Shown: piece by piece, positions 7,644 through 15,520 of the stretch | Layout of the letters: every line of letters begins with the position of its first letter | How positions within the stretch are numbered: the first letter of the stretch is position 1 | Program-made: the position numbers and the translations under genes | The notes under the pieces: model-generated | Told to the model about the DNA's origin: nothing | The model's database searches: none | The model's input: only the letters and a program-made list of their open reading frames with translations | From: Hyphobacterium sp. CCMP332 | GTDB taxonomy: Bacteria; Pseudomonadota; Alphaproteobacteria; Caulobacterales; Maricaulaceae | Length of the DNA: 64,000 nt | Reading direction: 5' to 3' | NCBI RefSeq assembly: GCF_014323565.1 | Contig: NZ_CP058669.1 | Location: 1,081,501 to 1,145,500 of the forward strand

Positions 7644-9473
7644 TCATGCAGCAGTCGCCCGGCTGGCCTTCTTGCGCTCGTGTTCTTTCAGCCAACGCTT
7701 GCGGATCCGGACCGAGTCGGGCGTGACCTCGACCAGCTCGTCATCGTTGATGAATTCCAGCGCAAATTCGAGGGTCGCTCTGATCGGCGTCGTCAGAACG
7801 ACAGCTTCATCTGTGCCCGAAGCGCGGATATTGGTCAGCTGCTTTCCTTTGGTCGGATTCACCGGAAGGTCGTTATCCCGGCTATGAATGCCGATGATCA
7901 TGCCTTCGTAGACGTCTGTGCCGTGGCCAATGAACAGCTTTCCGCGCTCCTGCAAATTCCACAACGCATAGGCAACAGCTTTGCCGTCAACCATCGACAC
8001 CAATGAACCATTTCGGCGCTGGCCAATCTCTCCGGCGGCCCGCGGCGCATAGTGATCAAAAGTATGGAACATGAGGCCCGCGCCGGATGTCGCCGTCATG
8101 AAATCGGATCGAAAGCCAATCAGACCCCGGGTCGGGATTTCGTAATCGAGCCGGACCCGGCCCTGCCCGTCCGGCGTCATATTCTTCAGCTGGCCCTTGC
8201 GTTCGCCGAGCTTCTCCATGATGGCACCTTGTGCCTCTTCAGGCAGGTCGACCACCAGATTCTCGAACGGCTCACAAATTTCGCCGTCTATTTCCTTGGT
8301 CAGGACGTGTGGACGCGAAATCGCCAGTTCATAGCCTTCGCGGCGCATATTCTCGATCAGCACAGACAAGTGCAGCTCGCCGCGCCCGGACACCTTGAAC
8401 TTGTCGGCATCATCCTGCTGCTCAACCCGCAGAGCGACATTGTGGATCAATTCGCGCTGCAGACGATCTGCAAGGTTCCGGCTGGTGACATATTTGCCTT
8501 CGCGGCCGGAGAACGGACTGTCATTGACCTGAAACGTCATCGCGATGGTCGGCTCATCCACCGTCAGCGGCGGCAACGCCTCGACTTTTTCCGGCGAACA
8601 CACCGTGTCCGAGATGTTGAGCGGATCAATGCCCGTGAAGGTAATGATGTCACCGGCGCTCGCACTGTTCATTTCAACGCGCTCAAGCCCCTGGAACCCG
8701 AAAACCTGTTGAACCTTGCCGCGCCGGACTTTTCCATCCGCGCCAACAACTGAAACCTGCTGGTTCTTGGTCAGGGATCCGCGACGGATACGGCCAATGC
8801 CGATCACACCGGTATAGCTGGAATAATCCAGTGCGCTCACTTGCAACTGAAGCGGACCGGTCAGGTCGACCGGCGGCGGCGGCGTATGATCAACGATCAT
8901 CTGGAACAGCGCCGTCATGTCCTCGTCGGGGTTTTCCGCATCCAGCCCGGCAAATCCGTTGAGAGCCGACGCAAACACAACCGGGAAATCCAGCTGTTCG
9001 TCATTCGCGCCAAGGCGATCAAAGAGATCAAACGTCTGATCCACAACCCAGTCAGGACGCGCGCCCGGGCGGTCGATCTTGTTGACGACGACAATCGGGT
9101 TCAGCCCGCGCTCAAGCGCTTTACGGGTCACGAAGGCCGTCTGTGGCATGGGCCCATCAACCGCATCGACCAGCAGCAGAACAGAATCCGCCATCGACAG
9201 CACGCGTTCGACTTCGCCGCCGAAATCCGCGTGACCGGGCGTATCAATGATGTTGATGCGCCAGTCACGCCAGGTCACGGCGGTGTTCTTGGCGAGGATG
9301 GTGATGCCGCGTTCTTTTTCGATATCGTTGGAGTCCATCATGCGCTCGGTCGTTTCGACCCGGTCGCCAAATGTGCCCGATTGCTTCAGAAGCTGATCAA
9401 CAAGTGTGGTCTTGCCATGATCGACGTGAGCGACGATGGCAATATTGCGCAATTTTTCCGGTGCGACGGACAT
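7644..9473 (-). CDS. typA: Ribosome-associated GTPase TypA/BipA
   Basis: A 609-residue translational GTPase, the usual length. Motifs in order are [15 protein letters not shown] (P-loop, about residue 15), [11 protein letters not shown] (switch region), [30 protein letters not shown], and the C-terminal [20 protein letters not shown] typical of the elongation-factor-G-like domains. TypA acts on the 50S ribosome and is needed for growth under stress and for late 50S assembly in the cold. It stands alone, with 80 bases to the next gene upstream. The protein looks intact and typical. Confidence 0.97.
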   Translation of the reverse strand: MSVAPEKLRNIAIVAHVDHGKTTLVDQLLKQSGTFGDRVETTERMMDSNDIEKERGITILAKNTAVTWRDWRINIIDTPGHADFGGEVERVLSMADSVLLLVDAVDGPMPQTAFVTRKALERGLNPIVVVNKIDRPGARPDWVVDQTFDLFDRLGANDEQLDFPVVFASALNGFAGLDAENPDEDMTALFQMIVDHTPPPPVDLTGPLQLQVSALDYSSYTGVIGIGRIRRGSLTKNQQVSVVGADGKVRRGKVQQVFGFQGLERVEMNSASAGDIITFTGIDPLNISDTVCSPEKVEALPPLTVDEPTIAMTFQVNDSPFSGREGKYVTSRNLADRLQRELIHNVALRVEQQDDADKFKVSGRGELHLSVLIENMRREGYELAISRPHVLTKEIDGEICEPFENLVVDLPEEAQGAIMEKLGERKGQLKNMTPDGQGRVRLDYEIPTRGLIGFRSDFMTATSGAGLMFHTFDHYAPRAAGEIGQRRNGSLVSMVDGKAVAYALWNLQERGKLFIGHGTDVYEGMIIGIHSRDNDLPVNPTKGKQLTNIRASGTDEAVVLTTPIRATLEFALEFINDDELVEVTPDSVRIRKRWLKEHERKKASRATAA

Positions 9474-9560
9474 AGGCAGAACTCTAATAGCCAGAGGGAT
9501 TTGGCGCCTCTTAGCCTTGTCCTGCCTGTCCGGCTACCCCAAAAAACGCAAAGCTGGTTT

Positions 9561-10760
9561 TCAGACCCGTGCCAAACCGCCCGATGCCGCGCTCGAGTTC
9601 CGGCGCCGGCGCTTCAGCCAACGATAGAAGGACAGCACGATTGCTTGTGTGAATATACCCAGAAAAGAAAACAGGAAGATCATTGCCGAAACGCCCGAAG
9701 CCCGGGAGTGAACCAGCCACACAGGCCTCGTGATGACGAAATACCAGCCCGGCGTTTCAATTCGGGCGAAGGCAAGAACACGACCGTCGTCTGTCAGCGT
9801 CACACCGGACACACGTCCATCGCGGCGGATGGCCTCCGTCAATGTCGCCGCTCCGGCCGACTGCCCGGCCTCAGCGACAAGGTTGGGAGTCAGAACGTCC
9901 TGGAACAAAAGGTCTCTATGGGCAACAATATCGCCGTCGCGTGTCAGAATCATGTTTTCCGAATTGGGTTCGGCGTCAACAATCGCATTCGCAAGGTAAT
10001 TCTGCATGGAAATTGTCACACCAAAGGCACCAATATGGCGGCCATTCTGACGCATCGGGAAATGACACCCCGTCGTCAATGCAACGCCATCCCGAACATA
10101 AAGCAAACGTGAGAGCCGCGTGCATCGTGTCACGGCAATCGGATTATTGAAGGGAGACACAATCTGCGCCAGTTCTTCAGATTGGAAATCAAAGTCTGCC
10201 GGGGCATCACGCCGGTAAAATTCGAGGCGATCCTCGCGCCCCGGAGCGAAAATAATCAGATCATTGTTCGGAGTCACAAAATTCAGGTTATCGAAATGGC
10301 CGGAATTGGCTTCGCCGTGCTGACGGACCGTGTGATAGGCCGCAATCAGTTGTCTTTGGCGTTCGGGAGCAACATCGACATCAGAAATGAATGCCCCAAC
10401 GCCATAGACGTAATCGCCATCTGCCGTTCGATAGCCATCAAACAACTCCGGCCGGGATCGGCGTGTGCCATCCCCGAACTCCGGAAATAGCCAGTTGAAT
10501 TCAGCAGAAACATCAACGCCTTCCATGGCGGCCAACCGGCTCGTGAAGCCCCGTCCTGTCGCATATTCAATAGCAAGCACATCGGCAAAAAGCGCACTTT
10601 GACGATTGGCGCGCTCCTCGATGTGCAGGGCGCTCGCCTCCATCACTTTTCGCTCGAAATAGGGCTCCAGCGTCAGATACCCTGCAATCGCGGCAAATGA
10701 TGCAACGCCCACGGCCACCAGGAATGTCATCCCGGCAGACTTCCAGTTCATCCGTTTCAT
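9561..10760 (-). CDS. Membrane protein with periplasmic Cache-type sensor domain and no output domain
   Basis: 399 residues from the ATG at 10760. One transmembrane segment at about residues 10-30 is followed by a periplasmic region of about 310 residues that reads like a double Cache sensor (GYRTADGDYVYGVGAFI; TPNNDLIIFAP; GVTISMQNYLANAIV; ILTRDGDIVAHRD; TPGWYFVITRP). A second transmembrane segment follows at about 350-375, and the protein ends in a short basic tail (YRWLKRRRR). Such domains normally sit in front of a kinase, cyclase or methyl-accepting domain, and none is present here. Both neighbours are on different transcripts. It may be an orphan sensor that signals through a partner protein, or a truncated one. 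Confidence 0.65.
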   Translation of the reverse strand: MKRMNWKSAGMTFLVAVGVASFAAIAGYLTLEPYFERKVMEASALHIEERANRQSALFADVLAIEYATGRGFTSRLAAMEGVDVSAEFNWLFPEFGDGTRRSRPELFDGYRTADGDYVYGVGAFISDVDVAPERQRQLIAAYHTVRQHGEANSGHFDNLNFVTPNNDLIIFAPGREDRLEFYRRDAPADFDFQSEELAQIVSPFNNPIAVTRCTRLSRLLYVRDGVALTTGCHFPMRQNGRHIGAFGVTISMQNYLANAIVDAEPNSENMILTRDGDIVAHRDLLFQDVLTPNLVAEAGQSAGAATLTEAIRRDGRVSGVTLTDDGRVLAFARIETPGWYFVITRPVWLVHSRASGVSAMIFLFSFLGIFTQAIVLSFYRWLKRRRRNSSAASGGLARV

Positions 10761-10888
10761 CAGGCTTCCCGTTAGTTTTTGTTTTCCACCTGATTTGATA
10801 GATACACGATCAAGGTTAAATTCTCGCCAACACATCAACCGCCATCGCCGCTTGATCCCGGCATTGCACTCCGGCTAAACCCGCCAGT

Positions 10889-10978
10889 GGAGAGGTGGCC
10901 GAGTGGTCGAAGGCGCTCCCCTGCTAAGGGAGTATACCCTAACCGGTATCGAGGGTTCGAATCCCTTCCTCTCCGCCA
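10889..10978 (+). tRNA. tRNA-Ser (anticodon GCU)
   Basis: A complete 90-base class II tRNA. The acceptor arms GGAGAGG and CCTCTCC pair, followed by discriminator G and an encoded CCA. The anticodon stem CTCCC/GGGAG encloses CTGCTAA, with anticodon GCT at 10923-10925. There is a long variable arm, as expected for serine, and a T-arm GAGGGTTCGAATCCCTT. It reads AGC/AGU codons. Its 3' end is the integration site of the island that follows, and the gene is kept intact by the insertion. Confidence 0.97.
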
Positions 10979-10980
10979 CC
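10962..10980. repeat. attL: left attachment core in the tRNA-Ser 3' end
   Basis: The 19 bases TCCCTTCCTCTCCGCCACC, from the T-arm to just past the CCA end, recur exactly at 33970-33988. Together with the adjacent tyrosine integrase this marks the left boundary of a tRNA-targeted island of about 23 kb. Confidence 0.85.
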
Positions 10981-11043
10981 ACCCCTCTAAGGGGCTGAAA
11001 TACCTCTATTACGCTGTAATTGAAGCAGTATTTCTTGTGTTTT

Positions 11044-11062
11044 CGTACATTTTATGGTACAA
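11044..11062. promoter_or_regulatory. Paired GTACA repeats at the left island end
   Basis: CGTACAT (11044) and GGTACAA (11056) start 12 bases apart, overlapping the integrase start. The same paired arrangement with the same 12-base step occurs near both right-end sites (31588 and 33888). Arm-type integrase binding sites or an integrase/excision operator are the likely explanations. Confidence 0.5.
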
Positions 11063-12814
11063 AAATACATGAAGAAGGTTGAAGGCTTCCCACGATTATA
11101 CGAACGAGCTGGTCGCTACGTTTTTCGTGCGGCAATTCCTATGCATCTGCGTGAAGCAGTCGGCTTGTCGGAATTCAAGCGCACTTTGGGCACGGACAGC
11201 CTGAAAGAGGCAAAGCGCGCATGGGCACAGATAGATGCAGAATTCGAGCAGGTGAAGGCCAACGCTCAATCGAGCCTTAAGGGCGTCTATGCCGCCAGGC
11301 CGAGCATAACCAAGCAGGCTCTTCATATTTCTGACATTGAGGCTCTGGTGAGCGATTGGCATGCTTTTCGTCGAGGGGCAGAGTTCGAAGTGCTGAGAGG
11401 CTTATCGCGGTCGGATCGCACGGGACAGCAGCGCCTTGATGCCATCCGGGAGGAAATGGAGGGTTATGCCGATTTAAGGCATTGGAAGCTTCGCCAATCG
11501 GCCAGTGATGTGATCGATCATCTTTGCGACAAGCATAACTTTGAGAAGCCCAAAGAAGGCGGGGCGATCTGGAACCGATTTGCTGATCGGATCATGGAGG
11601 CGCGTGTTGATGTCTCCCGGCGGGTCCTTGCTCGTATGAATGACGACTTTTCCAGCCATCCAGCAAATGCCGATGTCAGTTTCGTTGAAGAACAACCGGG
11701 TCACCCCCATTTGAACCCGGGTTCAAATGGGGGTGACGTTGCTGCTGATGCGCTTTTGTTAGGCGAACAAATTGCAAGCTATGTGAATGATCGAGGCCGG
11801 TCCGTCTCGGATGCGACGCGCAGAGCCAATCGAGGCCGACTAAGGGTGCTTGCTGAGTATTTTGGAAAAGGCACCGACATTCGCTCCATTACCCAGCGGC
11901 AAATGGAGGCCTTTCGTGACACGCTTTTGGACCTGCCCCGCGACCCGTTTCGGTCGCTGCCGGACACTCCTGTTGCCGAGATGCCCGCAGTTGCAAAAGC
12001 GCGCGGGCTGCCGATTGCTGATCGAAACAATGCTCGGATGACTATGGAGACGGCGTCGTCATTTTTGAGGCGGTTTGTTCAGCGTGGACTGTTAGCCAGA
12101 GACCCATGTGTTGGACTAACAATCAAGAAAGACCCACGAGCGCCGCGCAAACGCCGGTCATTCACTGCTGGTGAGCTTCAGTCGCTTTTTGATGCGACAC
12201 CCTACTCTATCCAAAGCGATGCTGAGCAGCTGTTTGACGGAGCCTATTGGGTTCCGCTGATAGCGTTGTTGTCAGGTATGCGGCTGGCAGAGATCTGCCA
12301 GCTCTGGACCGACGATATCGCTGCCATAGACGGAATAATGGCCATCCGGGTGAAGCACGACCCCGATCGCGGGCAACGCCTAAAGACAAATGGTAGTGAG
12401 CGGATCATTCCAGTCCATAGCGAGCTTGCCCGTCTTGGACTTGATAGGTGGGCAACACATCGCACCGCCGATGGCCCTGAGCGGTTATTTCCCGATATTC
12501 CGATTAGTAAGTCTGGATCGGCATCAGACGTTTTCTCCAAACGCTTCTCCTATCGGATGAAGCGTTTGGGACTAACGGGCAGAGGGTTGGTCTTCCACAG
12601 CTTCAGACACACTTTCGTTGATGCGATGCGAAATTGCGGGCTGGACGATGCAACCCAAAAGACAATTGGTGGCTGGGCGGCGAAAGACGTTCATTCTCAG
12701 TACGGAAGCGGCCCTAACGTAGGGCATCTAAAGAAGGCTATCGATAAAGTGCGGTTTAAGGACGCCCACCACGATCTCACCCTTCAGAGCTTGCCGGTAT
12801 TTGATCAAAACTGA
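11054..12814 (+). CDS. int: Tyrosine-type site-specific integrase of the island
   Basis: 586 residues. The N-terminal part (about 1-60: RLYERAGRYVFRAAIPMHLR) resembles the DUF6538-type arm domain of integrases. A core-binding region follows at about 235-340, and the C-terminal catalytic domain carries LLSGMRLAEICQLW (first Arg, about 409), HSFRHTF (His-x-x-Arg, about 517-520) and a Tyr in HSQYGSG (about 549). It integrates and excises the island at the tRNA-Ser end. It starts 76 bases after the tRNA, and ATG at 11054 or 11069 are both possible. Neither has a clear ribosome binding site. A 38-bp perfect palindrome lies in the coding region (residues 216-228), in the linker between the arm and core-binding parts. 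Confidence 0.93.
   Translation: MVQKYMKKVEGFPRLYERAGRYVFRAAIPMHLREAVGLSEFKRTLGTDSLKEAKRAWAQIDAEFEQVKANAQSSLKGVYAARPSITKQALHISDIEALVSDWHAFRRGAEFEVLRGLSRSDRTGQQRLDAIREEMEGYADLRHWKLRQSASDVIDHLCDKHNFEKPKEGGAIWNRFADRIMEARVDVSRRVLARMNDDFSSHPANADVSFVEEQPGHPHLNPGSNGGDVAADALLLGEQIASYVNDRGRSVSDATRRANRGRLRVLAEYFGKGTDIRSITQRQMEAFRDTLLDLPRDPFRSLPDTPVAEMPAVAKARGLPIADRNNARMTMETASSFLRRFVQRGLLARDPCVGLTIKKDPRAPRKRRSFTAGELQSLFDATPYSIQSDAEQLFDGAYWVPLIALLSGMRLAEICQLWTDDIAAIDGIMAIRVKHDPDRGQRLKTNGSERIIPVHSELARLGLDRWATHRTADGPERLFPDIPISKSGSASDVFSKRFSYRMKRLGLTGRGLVFHSFRHTFVDAMRNCGLDDATQKTIGGWAAKDVHSQYGSGPNVGHLKKAIDKVRFKDAHHDLTLQSLPVFDQN
11700..11737. repeat. 38-bp perfect palindrome inside the integrase gene
   Basis: The two 19-base halves are exact reverse complements. 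The centre is TTGAACCCGGGTTCAA (11711-11726), the consensus of a dispersed island palindrome, extended on both sides by CCCAT/ATGGG and further paired bases. In frame it encodes HPHLNPGSNGGD, a short insert-like stretch in a linker region of the integrase. Confidence 0.9.
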
Positions 12815-12829
12815 CTGGCACTCAATTTT

Positions 12830-12843
12830 GAACCGGGGTTCAC
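12830..12843. repeat. Variant of the dispersed island palindrome
   Basis: TGAACCGGGGTTCA, with one central base changed from the 14-base core TGAACCCGGGTTCA. It lies 16 bases after the integrase stop codon, outside any gene. Confidence 0.6.
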
Positions 12844-12862
12844 TACGCGCTAAAAACTGACC

Positions 12863-12904
12863 ATTGTGAGCCAAAAAAAGCCGGTATTGGGCACATTGTG
12901 AGCT
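12863..12904. repeat. Two direct CATTGTGAGC repeats
   Basis: CATTGTGAGC occurs at 12863-12872 and 12895-12904, 32 bases apart (about three helical turns). Each is followed by an A-rich stretch and a GCCGG or CCGGC motif. They lie in non-coding DNA after the integrase. They may be operator sites. No function is shown. Confidence 0.4.
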
Positions 12905-12970
12905 TCAAACCGGCGAATTTTGGTTTTTCCCGCCATTTCGTGACCCATCGCGACATGCACTGAAGCTATT

Positions 12971-13022
12971 GTGTCGCCCCCCGCCCGCTCGCTGGCGCTC
13001 ACGAGCGGGCGGGGGGCGACAC
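12971..13022. repeat. 21-bp perfect inverted repeat, very GC-rich hairpin
   Basis: Arms 12971-12991 and 13002-13022 are exact reverse complements (GTGTCGCCCCCCGCCCGCTC plus one G in the left arm), with a 10-base loop CTGGCGCTCA. No T-run follows on either strand. It lies at the end of a decayed gene fragment and could act as a strong bidirectional transcription or processing block. Confidence 0.85.
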
Positions 13023-13356
13023 TCTTCCAGTTCGCGCACCTCTCGATGGGTCAATAGGTAGCTCTGCAAGGCGGGAACTGGGACAATGTTTTCGCGCGGG
13101 CGCTGGGTTTCAAAAATCTCAAACGCGATGAGCGCATCTAGGAGCCGTTGGACGCCGGAATTCTCTGCACTCGTTGAAAGCCGCCATATTCCGCAGCGCG
13201 AGCAACAAAGTCTTGGTACTCGTTTATATCGGAGAGAGCACGGACAGCCAGGAACGAGGCCTTAAACCACAATTCTGATCCTGACGGCGGCGCAGATGAA
13301 AGTTGATAAAGGCGCTGATCAACGGGCACCATTGCTTGAGTTGAACCCGGGTTCAA
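13023..13356 (-). pseudogene. Partial, frameshifted duplicate of the C-terminus of the next gene upstream
   Basis: On the reverse strand the segment starts with (L)NPGSTQAMVPVDQRLYQLSS and can be aligned to the last 130 residues or so of the protein encoded at 13403-14767. Examples are AVRALSDINEYQDFVARAAEYGG against STLRSDRALGRFLSDILELGG, and, in another frame, RENIVPVPALQSYLL against RENIVPVPSLQLLL. The two parts are in different frames, so one frameshift lies near 13170. There is no start apart from a TTG in the palindrome. It begins exactly at a TTGAACCCGGGTTCAA palindrome, and the homologous point in the full gene also carries a variant of that palindrome. The copies have diverged, so the duplication is not recent. 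Confidence 0.75.
13341..13356. repeat. Consensus copy of the dispersed palindrome
   Basis: A perfect 16-base TTGAACCCGGGTTCAA at the 5' edge of the duplicated gene fragment, 36 bases after the stop codon of the full gene. Read on the reverse strand it encodes LNPGS. Confidence 0.85.
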
Positions 13357-13402
13357 TTCAGAAGCAACCCACGCCGAAAAACGGCATATCTAGTTTGCAT
13401 CA

Positions 13403-14767
13403 TCAGTCTGTCGAGGTCCGGTCCGAAGCGCCCTGACTAGCCGCTTCGATCGAACCTCGAATTTCGGTCAGCAGGAGTTGGAGGCTAGGAACAGGCACTA
13501 TGTTCTCGCGTCGGTCTAGCCGTTCGAACATCTGAAGACGTTCAAGCCGGTTTAGTACTTCCTTTCGGAAGTTGCTTTGTGACGCGTAATGCAATCCACC
13601 TAACTCGAGTATGTCTGAAAGAAATCTACCAAGAGCCCTGTCACTTCTAAGCGTCGATGCTGCGACCGCACAGACTTTAGTCCAGGAGCGAAAGTGATCA
13701 GGCGTGGTTTGAACCAATTGACCTAAACGATTGGCAACCGCTTGCACCACGCGCAGTGAACCTGGGTTCATGCCGCGGTCCCAGCGTATCAACCCTTCCG
13801 CCCCTAGTTCTTGATGTTCGGTGAAGGGTACCTCGGGTCGCCCATCCCCCCTTACCCACCTTCGTTCAACGCGCACGAGTTCGGGTGCCTTTGCATAAAC
13901 CATAACATTTTCATTTGCGCTTTTTCTGTATGAGAAGGACAAGCCATTCTTTTGTCGGTCGAGCAGGGTGTTTGGTTCATAGATCTGGCTGGCTGGTGAA
14001 AGCCCGCGTGCTCGCGCATCGTAATAACCACGTCTAACAGCACTGATGCTGTCGTCCGCGTAAAGCTCTACGTAATGTTCGAGGCGATCGACGCGCCAAT
14101 CCCGCCAGTTGATGAGCATGCTGTCAGGCTGATCGTAATTATAAAGCTGCCGAGCAGTGCGGGGATCCCAGCCAATTTCAATGATATCTAGACCTGACCG
14201 CAACAGGTTCTCGAGCAGAACTCGCCGGAAGTCGCGCAAGGCGAGCTGGAGCAGCAGCGGATGCCTTAGCATGGTATTTCTACGCATGCCGGGAGGGATA
14301 AAGTTTGTATTGCCGTCGAGGGTTTCGCGTCGAAGTCGCGCAGCCTTTTCAGCCGTCGGCATGTGATTGATCGTCTGTTCGGTGATGTTACCGCCGTTTT
14401 GAGCCGCCATCGCCGCCCAACGGGTGGGGTTGATGGTTAGATGAATAGATAAGCGTCCGCCTCGATCCAGCGGATAGTGCACCAATTCTGCATTCCAAGC
14501 AGCATGTCGCCAGTTTGAGCTCTGGCGCTTGCGGCGGATGTGATGCCCATATTTTACAAACGCATAGCCGTTGTCTGCTGGGTTACCAGACGGAGCGATC
14601 AGCTCTTGTATGCGTTCCCAATCTTGTTGCCGCTCATACGTGACGTGACATCTTGGGAAAGAAACAACCAGTAAATCCGTGAGAACATCAGCTTCGCAAA
14701 GTTCATGGGTTTCGCTTAGCGGGCGATACATCCCAGGCCGAACAAGGTTTGATGGGATGTCGGTCAT
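13403..14767 (-). CDS. Unrecognised island protein, possibly replication-initiator-like
   Basis: 454 residues from the ATG at 14767. The open frame runs on to a TTG at 14914, but that start would overlap the divergent gene by 89 bases. The middle part (DRLEHYVELYADDSISAVRRG; SPASQIYEPNTLLDRQKNGL; VMVYAKAPELVRVERRWVRG) resembles the order of segments in phage and plasmid replication-initiation proteins. An SIHLTINPTRW stretch at about 105-115 would fit such a domain. I cannot name a family with confidence. The C-terminal 130 residues follow an in-frame GMNPGSL (palindrome variant at 13757) and have a decayed duplicate just downstream. The neighbours are island genes of unknown function. Confidence 0.5.
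   Translation of the reverse strand: MTDIPSNLVRPGMYRPLSETHELCEADVLTDLLVVSFPRCHVTYERQQDWERIQELIAPSGNPADNGYAFVKYGHHIRRKRQSSNWRHAAWNAELVHYPLDRGGRLSIHLTINPTRWAAMAAQNGGNITEQTINHMPTAEKAARLRRETLDGNTNFIPPGMRRNTMLRHPLLLQLALRDFRRVLLENLLRSGLDIIEIGWDPRTARQLYNYDQPDSMLINWRDWRVDRLEHYVELYADDSISAVRRGYYDARARGLSPASQIYEPNTLLDRQKNGLSFSYRKSANENVMVYAKAPELVRVERRWVRGDGRPEVPFTEHQELGAEGLIRWDRGMNPGSLRVVQAVANRLGQLVQTTPDHFRSWTKVCAVAASTLRSDRALGRFLSDILELGGLHYASQSNFRKEVLNRLERLQMFERLDRRENIVPVPSLQLLLTEIRGSIEAASQGASDRTSTD
13757..13770. repeat. Variant of the dispersed palindrome inside a coding region
   Basis: TGAACCTGGGTTCA, with one central base changed. Read in the gene's frame on the reverse strand it encodes MNPGS, the point where the duplicated C-terminal segment begins. 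Confidence 0.65.
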
Positions 14768-14825
14768 TCCTCCATGTATAAACAGAAGTATTGGACGCTG
14801 ATACTCCAAACGGGTATCATCTCTG

Positions 14826-15476
14826 ATGAAACCCTTCGCCTCACCTCTAGACAATCGTGTTTCCGCATTCGGGGATATTATCGCCACTCCCCAGCGCGGA
14901 ACTCTGATGGGCAATCGCGGATGCCTTCACGATGATGAGGAGAAAATCTGTCGCGAGTGGAGGGGGCTTCGCTGGATAATTTGCGAGCTTTCCTACTATG
15001 GCCAAAAAGAACATTTACGAAGACCCGGATCATACACCCCGCTATTCTTCGAAAACGAAGCGAGCGCGCTTGCCGCAGGCCACAGACCGTGCGCGCTATG
15101 CCGCCGAGGTGCTTACCGGCGCTTCAAGAGCAGCGTCGAAATGGCGAAGGGTTTGAGCCCGGGTTCACTGACGGCAAATTCGCTCGACGAGCTTTTGCAT
15201 ATCGATAGGCTGGTGCCGTTAGACCACAGGCGAACATTGGCCGAGGCCGAGGTATTTGGTCTGCCTGACGGGGCAGTGATCGCTAGAGGAAAGCGATCGT
15301 ACTGGGTTCAGGACGGCAGGTTGAATGCAATGGCTTGGCCATCAAATCGGAAAACGAAAACACAGGATGGTTCCTTCGTTCTGCTGACCCCTGAGATCTC
15401 CACGGCGGCCCTGGCGACTGGTTATGACGCGAGAAATCATTTGGGCGGATTAGGCGGAAACTCCGCTCGCTGTTAG
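14826..15476 (+). CDS. Conserved hypothetical protein with HRPCxxCRR motif
   Basis: 216 residues. The start MKPFASPLDNRVSAFGDI, then RGTLMGNRGCLHD and ALAAGHRPCALCRRGAY, is a pattern I know from a widespread family of uncharacterised bacterial proteins. The cysteines and histidine (HRPCxxC at about residues 85-90, plus GCLHD near 32) suggest a metal site. A histidine-rich stretch HIDRLVPLDHRRTLAE follows at about 132. The in-frame LSPGSL at about 110 comes from a variant of the island palindrome. It is divergent from the gene at 13403 and is followed 44 bases later by a nuclease-like gene. A role in DNA metabolism or defence is possible but not shown. Confidence 0.65.
   Translation: MKPFASPLDNRVSAFGDIIATPQRGTLMGNRGCLHDDEEKICREWRGLRWIICELSYYGQKEHLRRPGSYTPLFFENEASALAAGHRPCALCRRGAYRRFKSSVEMAKGLSPGSLTANSLDELLHIDRLVPLDHRRTLAEAEVFGLPDGAVIARGKRSYWVQDGRLNAMAWPSNRKTKTQDGSFVLLTPEISTAALATGYDARNHLGGLGGNSARC
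15154..15167. repeat. Variant of the dispersed palindrome inside a coding region
   Basis: TGAGCCCGGGTTCA, with one base changed. In the gene's frame it reads LSPGS, matching the LNPGS phase of the other copies. Confidence 0.65.
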
Positions 15477-15520
15477 TGTCAGTCACATAAAGGCGAGCAG
15501 CTAGTTGGCGTGATTATCGG

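Noticed and set aside
10953-10964. GGTTCGAATCC in the tRNA as member of the palindrome family
   Set aside because: This is the normal T-arm. The half-site GGGTTCAA(AT) of the dispersed repeat does resemble a T-arm, but the arms are in the opposite order.
12971-13022. A CRISPR repeat
   Set aside because: The inverted repeat occurs once and has no spaced direct copies. I saw no CRISPR array anywhere in the window.
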